Positions 1 to 8,624 of a stretch of 64,000 nt of DNA are shown piece after piece; the stretch's first letter is position 1, and each line of letters starts with the position of its first letter. The notes beneath the pieces are model-generated. The model was not told where the DNA came from, ran no database searches, and was given only the letters and a program-made list of their open reading frames with translations. Position numbers and translations under genes: made by a program. Location of the stretch: positions 5,005,001 through 5,069,000 of the forward strand of contig NZ_CP087106.1 of assembly GCF_028583545.1 (NCBI RefSeq). Reading direction: 5' to 3'. Source of the stretch: Methylobacterium sp. NMS14P (GTDB lineage Bacteria > Pseudomonadota > Alphaproteobacteria > Rhizobiales > Beijerinckiaceae).

Positions 1-1753
1 AGGGCTGGAACGGCGAGCCGGCGTAGAAGGTCGCCCGGGCGAAGTGGGTCAGCACCTCGTGCAGGCTGTGCGTGCGCATCTCCTCGGCCACCGAGCGGAT
101 CGCCCCGAGATCCGGGCGGACGTAGAAGCGCGTGTCGGCCGCCGGCGCCGTCGGGGCGCCCGAGAGGGCGGTGCGGATCGGCTCGGCGCCGTACGGGTCG
201 GTCGCCGCGACGTAGCCGACGTCCTGGTGGCCGTAGCGGCCGGCCCGGCCGGCGATCTGCCGGATCTCGGAATGGGTCAGCGCCCGCTCGGCGGTCCCGT
301 CCCACTTGCGCACCGCCGAGAACACGATCCGCTTCAGCGGACCGAGGTTGAGCCCCATGCCGATCGCGTCGGTGGTGACCAGCACGTTGGCCTCGCCGGA
401 GCGGAAACGGGCGGCCTCGGCCCGGCGGACCTCCGGCGACAGGGCGCCGTAGATCGTCGCGACCCGGTGGCCGCGGGCGACGAGGACCTCGCGGTTCTCG
501 TGCACGGCCCGGCGGGAGAAGGCCACGACCGCGTCGCCGGCCTCGACCTTCTCCAACGGCACCGGCTCCTCCAGCAGCAGGAGCGGCGACTTGCGGGTGA
601 AGGGGATCACCTCCAGCGACTCGTTGGCGGCCTCGGCGGCACGGCGCACATACGACAGCGCGTCGTCGGAGCCGCAGACGATCACGGTCTTGGCGGCGAC
701 GCCGAACAGCGCGTTGGTCCAGGCCCAGCCGCGGTCGGGGTCCGACAGCATCTGGATCTCGTCGATCACCGCGACGTCGATCGGCCGGGTCAGGTCGGCG
801 GTCTCGATGGTCCGGGCGGTGTGGGTCGGGTTGGCCTCGCCCAGCACCTCCTCGCCGGTGATCATGCCGGCGCGCAGCCCCCGCTCGCGCAGGGTCTCGT
901 AGTTCTCCAGCGCCAGGAGCCGGAGCGGCGCGAGGTAGGCCCCGGTCTCGGCCGCCGTCAGGTGCTGGAGCGCCGCGTAGGTCTTGCCGGAATTGGTCGG
1001 CCCCATGTGGAACAGGATCGTCCGGTTGAGGCGCCGGGCGGCGGTGAAGCGCTCGATATAGGCGCCGAAGCCGACCTGATCGCGCAGGCGGCGCAGGCGG
1101 GATCCCTCGCGCGCCACCGCCTTGGCGTGCCGGCGCACCGGCGTGAGCGTGTCGTTGAGGCCGCGGGCGAGCTTCGGGCCGTAGGTGAAGACCCGGGACC
1201 GGAGCGAGCGGTCCATGTGGGCGATGTAGGCGGCGGCGTCCGCCCCGACCTCGCGCAGGTCGACGAGGAGCTGCGCCCGCAGCTTGTCGACCGGCTTGTG
1301 CAGGGCGCGGGTGGCCTGGAGCGCGGTCCGCGCCACGGCCTCGCGCAGGGCCTCCAGGCGGTGGGCCGGGTCGTTCCGGGCGGCCATGCGGGCGAGGATC
1401 TCGGCCGCCTCCGGCTCGGGGGCCATGTCGAGCCGCAGGTCCAGGCGGCCGTTGTCGAGGAGCGGGATCTCGGTCCGGATCAGCCAAGTGATGCGGTGGT
1501 CCTTGGTGACCACGGCCCGGAGGGCCGGGATCGCCTTCCGGATCGCCGGGATGCCGGTCTCCGCGAAGGCCCGGGCGGCCCGCATCTCCCGGAGCGCCCG
1601 GGCGACGCGCTCGTCCTCGACCTCGGCGCCGTGATCGGGCAGCTCGAGATGGGTGAGCAGCCGGTCGAGATCGACCGCGTCCGGGGACAGGCCGAGGCGG
1701 CCTACGGATTCGATCAGGCTCTCGATCGTCGGGCGGAGACGCTTGCGCGCCAT
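1..1753 (-). CDS. SUV3-like DEAD/DEAH superfamily helicase, partial (C-terminus outside window)
   Basis: The reverse strand from an ATG at 1753 encodes at least 584 codons and runs off the left edge. Walker A is GPTNSGKTY at about residues 251-259, the form typical of mitochondrial/alphaproteobacterial SUV3-type RNA helicases. A DEIQM Walker B, a helicase-C block with TTDAIGMGLNL and the motif VI region QIAGRAGRYG follow. The first 240 residues are a basic helical region without a recognised motif. The family unwinds RNA or RNA/DNA duplexes with ATP and is linked to RNA turnover; this role is taken from the family. AAGGTG lies just upstream of the ATG. The nucleic-acid-binding C-terminus cannot be seen. 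Confidence 0.88.
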   Translation of the reverse strand, partial: MARKRLRPTIESLIESVGRLGLSPDAVDLDRLLTHLELPDHGAEVEDERVARALREMRAARAFAETGIPAIRKAIPALRAVVTKDHRITWLIRTEIPLLDNGRLDLRLDMAPEPEAAEILARMAARNDPAHRLEALREAVARTALQATRALHKPVDKLRAQLLVDLREVGADAAAYIAHMDRSLRSRVFTYGPKLARGLNDTLTPVRRHAKAVAREGSRLRRLRDQVGFGAYIERFTAARRLNRTILFHMGPTNSGKTYAALQHLTAAETGAYLAPLRLLALENYETLRERGLRAGMITGEEVLGEANPTHTARTIETADLTRPIDVAVIDEIQMLSDPDRGWAWTNALFGVAAKTVIVCGSDDALSYVRRAAEAANESLEVIPFTRKSPLLLLEEPVPLEKVEAGDAVVAFSRRAVHENREVLVARGHRVATIYGALSPEVRRAEAARFRSGEANVLVTTDAIGMGLNLGPLKRIVFSAVRKWDGTAERALTHSEIRQIAGRAGRYGHQDVGYVAATDPYGAEPIRTALSGAPTAPAADTRFYVRPDLGAIRSVAEEMRTHSLHEVLTHFARATFYAGSPFQP

Positions 1754-1866
1754 GCGGTCACCTTCGGCAGAAGCGTCTCACGCCAACCCGGACGCAGTCG
1801 GGGGCGTTCCGGATCCGATCCATGCGCCGGGCGGAGGCGGCACGCCATCCCCGATGCGCGCCTCCG

Positions 1867-1919
1867 CCGTCTCTGCGAGCGCAGCGAAGCAATCCAGTTC
1901 GCTGCGCTCGCGATGACGG
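1867..1919. repeat. dispersed palindromic repeat, family A, short copy
   Basis: A 14-bp perfect inverted repeat (1875-1888 with 1898-1911, arm GCGAGCGCAGCGAA) separated by 9 bases. The same arm sequence recurs around 4180 and 16315, always between genes. Here it lies between the convergent stop of lysR and the start of the helicase. Confidence 0.8.
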
Positions 1920-1923
1920 AGCG

Positions 1924-2811
1924 TTACGGCTGCCGGGCCGCCTCGGCGAGCCAGCCGCAGAAGGCCCGCACCGCCGGATCCTCCGCCCGGGGCTCCGGGA
2001 CGTAGGTGTAGTAGCTCCGCGCCGGCAGGGCGGGGCCCGCGAAGGGCAGGGTCAGGCGGCCGGCGGCGACGTCGTCGGCGATCAGCCGCTCGGGCCCCAT
2101 GGCGACGCCGAGCCCGTCGAGGGCGGCCTGGAGGGTCAGGTAGAAGTGCTCCAGCGTCACCGTGGCCTGCGGCGCCAGGTCCGGGACGCCCGCCGCGCGC
2201 AGCCAGTCCGGCCAGACCCGCGGCAGCGTCGCGGCGTGCAGCAGCGTGTGCTGCCGGAGATCCTCCGGCACCCGGAGGGGCAGCCGCCGCAGCAGGTCCG
2301 GGCTGCAGACCGGGATGCGCCGCTCGGACAGGAACGGCTCCGCGCGGTGGCCCGGCCGGCTGTCCGGCCCGCCCCGGATCGCCACGTCGAACGGCTCCGC
2401 CACGCTGGCGAGGAGCACGTTCGAGGTCGTCAGCCGCACCTCGACGGACGGATTGGCCCGCTGGAAGCCCGACAGGCGCGGGATCAGCCAGCGCAGGGTG
2501 AAGGTCGCCAGCGCGTTCACGTGCAGCAGGCGCGGCCGGCCGCGCTCAGCTTGGCGCGCCGTGGCCAGGGCGATGCGGTCGAGGGCCGCGCCGATCTCGG
2601 TGGCGTAGGCCGTGCCGGCCTCGGTCAGGACCACGCGCCGGTTGTGGCGCTCGAACAGCGGCAGCCCGAGCCAGCCCTCCAGCGTCTGGACGTGCCGGCT
2701 GATCGCCCCGTGGGTGACCCGCAGCTCGTCCGCCGCCCGGCTGAAGCTCCCGTGCCGCGCGGCCGCCTCGAAGGCTTTCACGGCGTTGAGCGGCGGCAGG
2801 CGACGGTGCAC
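1924..2811 (-). CDS. LysR-family transcriptional regulator (GcvA-like)
   Basis: 295 residues, a normal length for the family. The N-terminus (LPPLNAVKAFEAAARHGSFS, then AADELRVTHGAISRHVQTLE) is the LysR winged helix-turn-helix of the GcvA/AmpR-like branch. The rest is a periplasmic-binding-protein-like effector domain, including LPRLSGFQRANPSVEVRL and a late LDGLGVAMGPERL segment. It is divergent from the MFS exporter at 2905 with 93 bases between, the usual arrangement for a LysR protein controlling its neighbour. The effector is unknown. Confidence 0.9.
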   Translation of the reverse strand: MHRRLPPLNAVKAFEAAARHGSFSRAADELRVTHGAISRHVQTLEGWLGLPLFERHNRRVVLTEAGTAYATEIGAALDRIALATARQAERGRPRLLHVNALATFTLRWLIPRLSGFQRANPSVEVRLTTSNVLLASVAEPFDVAIRGGPDSRPGHRAEPFLSERRIPVCSPDLLRRLPLRVPEDLRQHTLLHAATLPRVWPDWLRAAGVPDLAPQATVTLEHFYLTLQAALDGLGVAMGPERLIADDVAAGRLTLPFAGPALPARSYYTYVPEPRAEDPAVRAFCGWLAEAARQP

Positions 2812-2904
2812 GGGTCAGGTTTCCTCACGCGAGCGTCAGCATAAGTCGTTTGTCAGCTCCGGGCCAGGGCGCCATCCTGGCGCGGCACCACGAAGGATGG
2901 CTGG
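2812..2904. promoter_or_regulatory. divergent lysR / MFS intergenic region with inverted repeat
   Basis: This 93-base spacer must hold both promoters. It contains GCGCCA-TCC-TGGCGC (2869-2883), a 6-bp inverted repeat, and AAGGA ahead of the MFS ATG. A LysR-binding site is expected here, but no clean T-N11-A motif could be assigned. Confidence 0.4.
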
Positions 2905-4149
2905 ATGTCCGTCGCGTCCGATCTGACCGCGTCTTCCGAGAGCGCGTCCGCCCGAACCGCGTCCCCGCCGGACGCCCGGCGCACGCTGGTCGCCACCGGC
3001 GTGAACCACGCCCTGCACGACGGCTACACGGACCTGATCTACGTGCTGCTGCCGGTCTGGCAGGCGGAGTTCGGCCTCGACTACGTGGCCCTGGCCTTCC
3101 TGCGCTCGCTCTACAACGGGGCGCTGGCGGCGCTGCAGATGCCGGCGAGCCGCCTCGCCCAGGCGTGGGGCGCCCGCACCGTCCTGGTGCTCGGCACAGT
3201 GCTCAGCGCGGCCGGCTACGCGATCGCCGGCGCCTCGGGCGGCCTCGTCGGGCTCGGGATCGGCCTCCTGCTCGGCGGCGCCGGCAGCAGCACCCAGCAT
3301 CCGCTGGCCTCGGCGGTGATCGCCCGGGCCTACGGACCCGGCGCCCGGGGACCCCTCGGCACCTACAATTTCACCGGCGATCTCGGGAAGGCGGCGGTCC
3401 CGCCCCTGGTCGGCCTGCTGCTGACCCTGACGGGCTGGCGGCACGCGCTCTGGGTGATCGCCGGCGTCGGGATCGCGGTCGCGCTCGCGGTCGCGCGCCT
3501 CCTGCCGCGTGAGCCGGAGTCACGCAGCGGCGGCGCGCCGGCGAGGCCGGTACCCCACCGGTCCGCGACCGGGCCGGGGAGCGGCACGGGCTTCCGGCTG
3601 CTCGTCGCGATCGGCATGCTCGACAACGCCGCGCGGCCGGCCTTCCTGCTCTACCTGCCGTTCCTGCTGCAGGAGAAGGGCGCGGCCCTGACCACGGTGG
3701 GCCTCGCCCTGTCGCTGGTCTTCGTCGGCGGCGCGCTCGGCAAGGCGGTCTGCGGGCGCCTCGGGGAAAACCTCGGCGTGACCCGGACCGTGATCCTCAC
3801 CGAGACCGGGACGGCGCTGGCGATCCTGGCGGTGATCGTCCTGCCGCTGGCCCCCGGGCTGATCCTCCTGCCGCTGCTCGGCGTGATGCTGAACGGCACC
3901 TCGTCGGTGCTCTACGGAACGGTCCCGGAACTGGCACCGGGGGACCGCGTCGAGCGGGCCTTCGCGGTGTTCTACACCTGGACGCTCGGCGGCAGCGCGC
4001 TGGCGGCGCCGCTGCTCTACGGACGGCTCGGCGACGCGGCCGGCCCGCACTGGGCCGCGGTCGCGGCGGCCGGGACGGCGCTCGCCGTGGTGCCGCTGAT
4101 GCTGGCCCTGGCGCCGCATCTCGGGACGGCGCACCGGCAGCGGGCCTGA
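2905..4149 (+). CDS. MFS transporter, fosmidomycin-resistance (Fsr)-like
   Basis: 414 residues with a hydrophobic pattern compatible with 12 membrane helices and a hydrophilic central loop around residues 200-220 (PREPESRSGGAPARP). The first helix region, with NHALHDGYTDLIYVLLPVW, resembles the Fsr/FosR branch of the major facilitator superfamily, which exports drugs or metabolites by proton antiport. It sits divergently beside a LysR regulator that probably controls it. The substrate cannot be read from the sequence. The start at 2905 is preceded by GAAGGA. About 25 Ser/Ala-rich residues precede the first helix, so a slightly later start is possible. Confidence 0.85.
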   Translation: MSVASDLTASSESASARTASPPDARRTLVATGVNHALHDGYTDLIYVLLPVWQAEFGLDYVALAFLRSLYNGALAALQMPASRLAQAWGARTVLVLGTVLSAAGYAIAGASGGLVGLGIGLLLGGAGSSTQHPLASAVIARAYGPGARGPLGTYNFTGDLGKAAVPPLVGLLLTLTGWRHALWVIAGVGIAVALAVARLLPREPESRSGGAPARPVPHRSATGPGSGTGFRLLVAIGMLDNAARPAFLLYLPFLLQEKGAALTTVGLALSLVFVGGALGKAVCGRLGENLGVTRTVILTETGTALAILAVIVLPLAPGLILLPLLGVMLNGTSSVLYGTVPELAPGDRVERAFAVFYTWTLGGSALAAPLLYGRLGDAAGPHWAAVAAAGTALAVVPLMLALAPHLGTAHRQRA

Positions 4150-4173
4150 GGCGCGCCGTCCGCTCGGATCACC

Positions 4174-4266
4174 CGTCATCGCGAGCGCAGCGAAGCGGCC
4201 CAGGGCAGCGGGACTTCTCGGCAGCGCGACGCCACCCTGGGTGGCTTCGCCCCGCTCGCGAAGACG
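4174..4266. repeat. dispersed palindromic repeat, family A, full copy
   Basis: Starts GTCATCGCGAGCGCAGCGAA and ends with the near-complementary GGCTTCGCCCCGCTCGCGAAGAC. CCCAGGG and CCCTGGG form inner inverted arms. It lies between the convergent MFS and cyclase genes and could act as a bidirectional transcription end. Nearly the same element occurs at 16308. Confidence 0.8.
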
Positions 4267-4272
4267 TTTGCG

Positions 4273-5997
4273 TCAGGCGTTTCCGATGGCACTGACCCTG
4301 ACGGCCTCGGACCGGCCGTCCACCGCCACGTCCCGGATCTCCGCCGGCGCCACGCGGGCCGCCGCGTAGACCGCCTCCGACACCACCGCCACGCAGCCGA
4401 GGACCTTGGTCAGGCCCTGGAGCCGGGCCGCGACGTTGACGGTGTCGCCGAGCGCCGTGAACCGGGCGTCGGTGGCGTCGCCCATCTCGCCGACGATCGC
4501 CGGGCCGGCATGCACGCCGATCCCGTACCGGAGGGTGTGCTCCAGGTCGGCCGCCAGGAGCCCGTTCAGGGTGTCGACCGATTCGGCGATGAGGTCGATC
4601 GCCTTCAGGGCCTCCCGGGCGGCCGCCTCGGCTTCCGTCTCCAGGCCGAACAGGGCCAGCAGGCCGTCGCCGAGGAACTGGTTGGTCGAGCCGCCGGCCT
4701 CGCGGACGGCGTCGCCGACCGCGCCCAGGAAGCGGTTGATGATGAACACCGTGTCGTAGGGCAGGCGCTCCTCGGCGAGCCGCGTCGAGCCGCGCAGGTC
4801 GACGAACATCGCCACGATGAAGCGCTCCTCGCCGGACTGCGCCCGGTCGAGCAGGTCGGCCTGGCGCATGCGCGGCTGCGGCGGCAGCAGCGGCACCACG
4901 GCCATGTCGGTCTCCGGCCGGAACTGGCAGGCGAGGCGGACCCCCGGGCCGGCCGCGATGCGCTCCAGCACCGCCCGCTCCGTGCGGCCGGGCGCCGGCG
5001 CGCCGTCGCTGCCGTCCGTCACCCGGATCCGGCAGGTCGAGCACCGGCCGCGGCCGCCGCAGACGCTGGCATGGGGGATCCGGTTGCGCCGGCTCGCCTC
5101 CAGGACGCTCGTGCCGCGAGGCACCCGCACCACCCGCCCGTCGGGGTAGCTGAGCCGGATCGTGCCGCGCTTGATCTCGGCGAGCGTCCGCGCGCCGCGG
5201 GCCGCGATCACCGCCGCCACGAGGCCCGCGTAGGTCCCGAGCAGCCCGTCCCGGATCGCGGCGAGCCGCGCCACCTGGTCGGGCAGACCGACATGGACCG
5301 GCCGGAGCGCCGCGGCGCGCCACGCCGGATCCTGCGCCAGGGTCAGGATCATCCGGCCGCCCTGCGCGAAGCCCAGCAGCGACAGGACCGGCACCAGCAC
5401 CGCGAGCGCCAGCAGCCAGGGCGCCATGCGGTCGAAGCCGGGCTTCAGCCGCAGCCAGAAATACAGGCCCATGCAGCCGTGGATCCAGGCGACGACCAGG
5501 ACCGTGACCTGCATCAGGCCGAGGGTCGGCGAGGCGATCCAGAAGGCGTAGAGTTCCTGCGCGTAGCCCTTGTCGAGCCCCTCGGTGACGAAGGAGACCC
5601 GGGTCCCGACGATGTGGCCGATGAGCAGCGGCGGGATCAGCAGGCCCGAGACCATCTGCAGGGTCTCGGACGGCCGCCAGTGGAAGAAGCGGGCCGCGTA
5701 GAGGGCCTGGAGCCCGAGCAGCAGGTGGATCAGCAGGGCGCCGTAGAGCGCCGTCAGGCCGACGGGGTTGAGCCAGACGGCCGTGACGAGGTCGAGGCCG
5801 TCCTCCATGGCGTCGAGGGAGACGTTGCCCAGGGCGTGGTTCAGCAGGTGGGTCAGCACGTAGCCGAACAGGATCAGGCCGCTGGCCAGCCGGAGGCGCC
5901 GCAGGTTCAGGCGGAGCCGCGCGGCGCGCGGGGCCGACCGGGGTTGCGCGCCCGACTCGGCGGACCGGAGCGTCGCGATTGAGGCTGTGCGCACCAT
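4273..5997 (-). CDS. membrane-anchored [2Fe-2S] ferredoxin / class III adenylate cyclase fusion
   Basis: 574 residues from the ATG at 5997; a TTG at 6057 would add 20 poorly supported residues. Three parts are visible. Residues 35-250 hold several membrane helices with scattered His (50, 54, 91, 128, 173), reminiscent of a b-type cytochrome or succinate-dehydrogenase anchor. Residues 263-355 are a plant-type [2Fe-2S] ferredoxin domain with Cys 313, 319, 322 and 357. Residues 392-570 are a class III nucleotidyl cyclase (FIVAMFVDLRGST and GGSTNQFLGDGLLALF, carrying the metal-binding Asp residues). It probably makes cAMP in response to redox state or electron flow; this is an inference from the architecture. 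It is transcribed toward the MFS gene. Confidence 0.88.
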   Translation of the reverse strand: MVRTASIATLRSAESGAQPRSAPRAARLRLNLRRLRLASGLILFGYVLTHLLNHALGNVSLDAMEDGLDLVTAVWLNPVGLTALYGALLIHLLLGLQALYAARFFHWRPSETLQMVSGLLIPPLLIGHIVGTRVSFVTEGLDKGYAQELYAFWIASPTLGLMQVTVLVVAWIHGCMGLYFWLRLKPGFDRMAPWLLALAVLVPVLSLLGFAQGGRMILTLAQDPAWRAAALRPVHVGLPDQVARLAAIRDGLLGTYAGLVAAVIAARGARTLAEIKRGTIRLSYPDGRVVRVPRGTSVLEASRRNRIPHASVCGGRGRCSTCRIRVTDGSDGAPAPGRTERAVLERIAAGPGVRLACQFRPETDMAVVPLLPPQPRMRQADLLDRAQSGEERFIVAMFVDLRGSTRLAEERLPYDTVFIINRFLGAVGDAVREAGGSTNQFLGDGLLALFGLETEAEAAAREALKAIDLIAESVDTLNGLLAADLEHTLRYGIGVHAGPAIVGEMGDATDARFTALGDTVNVAARLQGLTKVLGCVAVVSEAVYAAARVAPAEIRDVAVDGRSEAVRVSAIGNA

Positions 5998-6113
5998 GCT
6001 GGAGGTCCGAGGGGATCGGTTTTGGGCCCACCATTTACGGGCCCCTCGTACCAGCAAGACTTCCGCTGCGTCCGATTTATTTCTAATCGCCCGCGATCCG
6101 CAGGATCTCGGCG

Positions 6114-6740
6114 ATGAGGAACGCGCGGGCCGCCCGCGCCGGAGACCCGATGCTGGACACCTTCTTCGCCCGCAGCGCCGCCGCGGTGGCCTCCGACCTG
6201 ATCGGCGCCCGTCTGTTCGTCGGCGCGGCCGGCGGGATCATCGTCGAGACGGAGGCCTACGACAGCACCGATCCGGCCTCCCACAGCTTCCGCGGCCCGA
6301 CCCGGCGCAACGCCAGCATGTTCGGGCCGCCGGCCCACGCCTACGTGTACCGCTCCTACGGGATGCACTGGTGCCTGAACCTCGTCTGCGAGCCCGGCAG
6401 CGCCGTGCTGCTCCGGGCGCTCGCGCCGACCGAGGGGCTTCCCGCCATGCGGGCGCGCCGCGGCCTGGAGGATCCGCGCCTCCTCTGCGCCGGCCCGGGC
6501 CGGCTCTGCCAGGCCCTCGGCGTCACCGACGCGCTGGACGGGGCGCCCCTCGCGCGGGCGCCGTTCCGGTTCGAGCCCCGCGCCGCGGGCGATTCCGGGG
6601 GCGTCGAGGAGACCGTCGACGTGGTCAGCGACCGGCGCATCGGCATCACCCGCGGCGCCGAGACGCCCTGGCGCTTCCTGCTCGCCGGCTCCCGGTTCGT
6701 GAGCCGCCCGGCGCGGAAGGCAGGGCCGGCCGCCGGATGA
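6114..6740 (+). CDS. DNA-3-methyladenine glycosylase (AAG/MPG family)
   Basis: 208 residues, or 196 from the better-positioned ATG at 6150, which follows GGAGA. It removes alkylated purines as the first step of base-excision repair. The fold signature is clear: LARxLIGARLF-like start, [17 protein letters not shown] with the catalytic Glu, [19 protein letters not shown], and [11 protein letters not shown] near the C-terminus. The length matches the family. The next gene follows on the same strand after a 78-base gap that contains a weak promoter-like motif, so it may be a single-gene unit. Confidence 0.93.
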   Translation: MRNARAARAGDPMLDTFFARSAAAVASDLIGARLFVGAAGGIIVETEAYDSTDPASHSFRGPTRRNASMFGPPAHAYVYRSYGMHWCLNLVCEPGSAVLLRALAPTEGLPAMRARRGLEDPRLLCAGPGRLCQALGVTDALDGAPLARAPFRFEPRAAGDSGGVEETVDVVSDRRIGITRGAETPWRFLLAGSRFVSRPARKAGPAAG

Positions 6741-6765
6741 GGGCGGCCGCCCGCCGCGGCCGCCG

Positions 6766-6790
6766 GGAACTTGGGCATCCGCCTGCGGTT
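6766..6790 (+). promoter_or_regulatory. possible general-stress (EcfG-type) promoter, one mismatch
   Basis: GGAAC (6766-6770), 16 bases, then GGTT (6787-6790) instead of the expected CGTT, 29 bases before the dehydrogenase ATG. Two better matches occur elsewhere in the window, which makes this one plausible but weak. Confidence 0.35.
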
Positions 6791-6818
6791 CCCCGGTCGT
6801 GGACGAGGGAGCCCCAGC

Positions 6819-7973
6819 ATGCTGGCGATGAACTACCGCGGACCGTACCGCGTGCGCGTCGATCGCAAGCCGATCCCCGTGTGCGAGCATGTTGAGGATG
6901 CGGTCATCCGGGTTACGCGGACCTGCGTCTGCGGCTCTGATCTTCACCTGTACCATGGAATGGTGCCGGATACGCGCGTCGGCATGACGTTCGGCCACGA
7001 GTTCACGGGCGTTGTTGAGGAGGTCGGCTCCGGCGTGCGCAACCTCGCCGTCGGCGACCACGTGCTGGTCCCGTTCAACATCGCCTGCGGCCGCTGCCAC
7101 TTCTGCAAGCAGGGGCTGTTCGGGAACTGCCACGAGGCGAACGCGCAGGCGACCGCGGTCGGCGGCATCTACGGATACTCGCACACCGCCGGCGGCTACG
7201 ACGGCGGCCAGGCCGAGTACGTCCGGGTGCCCTACGCCGATGTCGGCCCGTGCAAGATCCCCGAGACGATGGACCTCGACGACGCGGTGCTGCTCACCGA
7301 CGTCGTGCCGACCGGCTATCAGGCGGCCGAGATGGGCGGGATCCAGCGCGGCGACACCGTCGTGGTCTTCGGCGCCGGGCCGGTCGGCATCATGGCGGCG
7401 CGCTGCGCGTGGCTGTTCGGGGCCGGGCGGGTGATCGTCATCGACCACGTCGAGTACCGGCTCGACTTCGCGCGGCGGTACTGTCCCGCCGAGGTCTACA
7501 ATTTCCGCTCGATCGGGGATCCCGTGGTCTTCCTGAAGAAGACCACCGATTCCCTCGGGGCCGACGTCTGCATCGACGCGGTCGGCGGCGACGCGGCGGG
7601 GAGCGCCCTGCACACCCTGATGGGGACCAAGCTGAAGCTCGAGGGCGGCTCGGCGGTGGCGCTCCACTGGGCGATCAACTCGGTCAAGAAGGGCGGGATC
7701 GTCTCGATCGTCGGGGTCTACGGGCCGACCGGCAACCTGATCCCGATCGGCAACGTCCTGAACAAGGGCATCACCATCCGGGCCAACCAGGCCTCGGTGA
7801 AGCGCCTGCTGCCGAAGCTGATCGCCCATATCGAGGCGGGCCGCCTGAACCCCAAGGAACTGATCACCCACAAGGTGCCCCTCGAGGAGGCCGCGGATGC
7901 CTACCACCTCTTCTCGGCCAAGCTCGACGGCTGCATCAAGCCGGTCCTGGTCCCCCCGACGGCACGCGCGTGA
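6819..7973 (+). CDS. zinc-dependent alcohol dehydrogenase, glutathione-independent formaldehyde-dehydrogenase-like
   Basis: 384 residues from the ATG at 6819, chosen because GAGGGA lies 9 bases upstream; an in-frame ATG at 6771 lacks a ribosome site. Medium-chain dehydrogenase: catalytic-zinc region TCVCGSDLHLYHG and GHEFTGVVEEVG, structural-zinc cysteines CGRCHFCKQGLFGNC, and NAD(P) fold VVVFGAGPVGIMAARCA. The long insert with FLKKTTDSLGADVCIDAVGG is usual in the FdhA/formaldehyde dismutase branch. It likely oxidises formaldehyde or a small alcohol in the cytoplasm. The next gene starts 11 bases after its stop and is probably co-transcribed. Confidence 0.9.
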   Translation: MLAMNYRGPYRVRVDRKPIPVCEHVEDAVIRVTRTCVCGSDLHLYHGMVPDTRVGMTFGHEFTGVVEEVGSGVRNLAVGDHVLVPFNIACGRCHFCKQGLFGNCHEANAQATAVGGIYGYSHTAGGYDGGQAEYVRVPYADVGPCKIPETMDLDDAVLLTDVVPTGYQAAEMGGIQRGDTVVVFGAGPVGIMAARCAWLFGAGRVIVIDHVEYRLDFARRYCPAEVYNFRSIGDPVVFLKKTTDSLGADVCIDAVGGDAAGSALHTLMGTKLKLEGGSAVALHWAINSVKKGGIVSIVGVYGPTGNLIPIGNVLNKGITIRANQASVKRLLPKLIAHIEAGRLNPKELITHKVPLEEAADAYHLFSAKLDGCIKPVLVPPTARA

Positions 7974-7983
7974 GGAGGGGGCG

Positions 7984-8478
7984 ATGAGAAACCGTCCGAT
8001 CGATCCGTCGACGGTCCCGGGCTGGGGCGTCGACGCGGATCCGCAGAACGATCCGACCTACCCGATGCGCGACATCGCGCGCGACGACAGCCGGGGCATG
8101 AACTGGACGCGGCCGCCGCAGCAGCGGGCGCGCGTCGAGGTCCTCACCTCGATCGAGTACAACGCCCGCCCGGCGGTCGTCGGCACGTCGGTCCCGCCGC
8201 GCGGCGTGAGCGGCGTCATCCGCCGGCAGGCGTTCCGCTACAGCGAGTCCCAGTGGGCGCACTGGCTGATGCTGATGGCCGCCGACCGGGTGAACGTGGT
8301 CGAGGGCGTGGTCGACGACCTCGCGCGGGGCCGCGTCCCCAACGTCCCGGCCGAGATGGGCGCCCGGGCCGAGCTGGCCCACAACCGGTCCGGGCTGGCG
8401 GCGAAGCTCGCGCTGACCGGCGCGGCGATCGGGCTCGGGATCCTGGTCACGCGCCTCGCCCGCGCGGAGCGGCGCTAG
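7984..8478 (+). CDS. hypothetical protein with C-terminal membrane anchor
   Basis: 164 residues, ATG at 7984 preceded by GAGGAGGGG that overlaps the previous stop. The N-terminal two thirds are polar and Asp/Pro/Arg-rich (PQNDPTYPMRDIARDD, then RPPQQRARVEVL). The end has one hydrophobic segment, about residues 138-158 (KLALTGAAIGLGILVTRLA), followed by a positive tail. No family recognised. Tight coupling to the dehydrogenase suggests a related job, perhaps membrane association. Confidence 0.75.
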   Translation: MRNRPIDPSTVPGWGVDADPQNDPTYPMRDIARDDSRGMNWTRPPQQRARVEVLTSIEYNARPAVVGTSVPPRGVSGVIRRQAFRYSESQWAHWLMLMAADRVNVVEGVVDDLARGRVPNVPAEMGARAELAHNRSGLAAKLALTGAAIGLGILVTRLARAERR

Positions 8479-8624
8479 GGCCGCCCCGGAGCCGCTCCGT
8501 CCCGGGTCCGCCCCCGGCGCCCCGGGACGACGGCGCGGGGAACGGCTTTCGCGGCGGGTCCTCCCTCGGCTAGGACAGCGGGGCGCGCAGCCCTCCGGGT
8601 GCCTGCGCCGAGCCCGGGGGGACC

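Noticed and set aside
44..2005. Long open frame on the + strand over the helicase region (653 residues)
   Set aside because: Its translation is Arg/Gly/His-rich with no family pattern, while the opposite strand reads as a helicase with all motifs. It is a GC-driven shadow.
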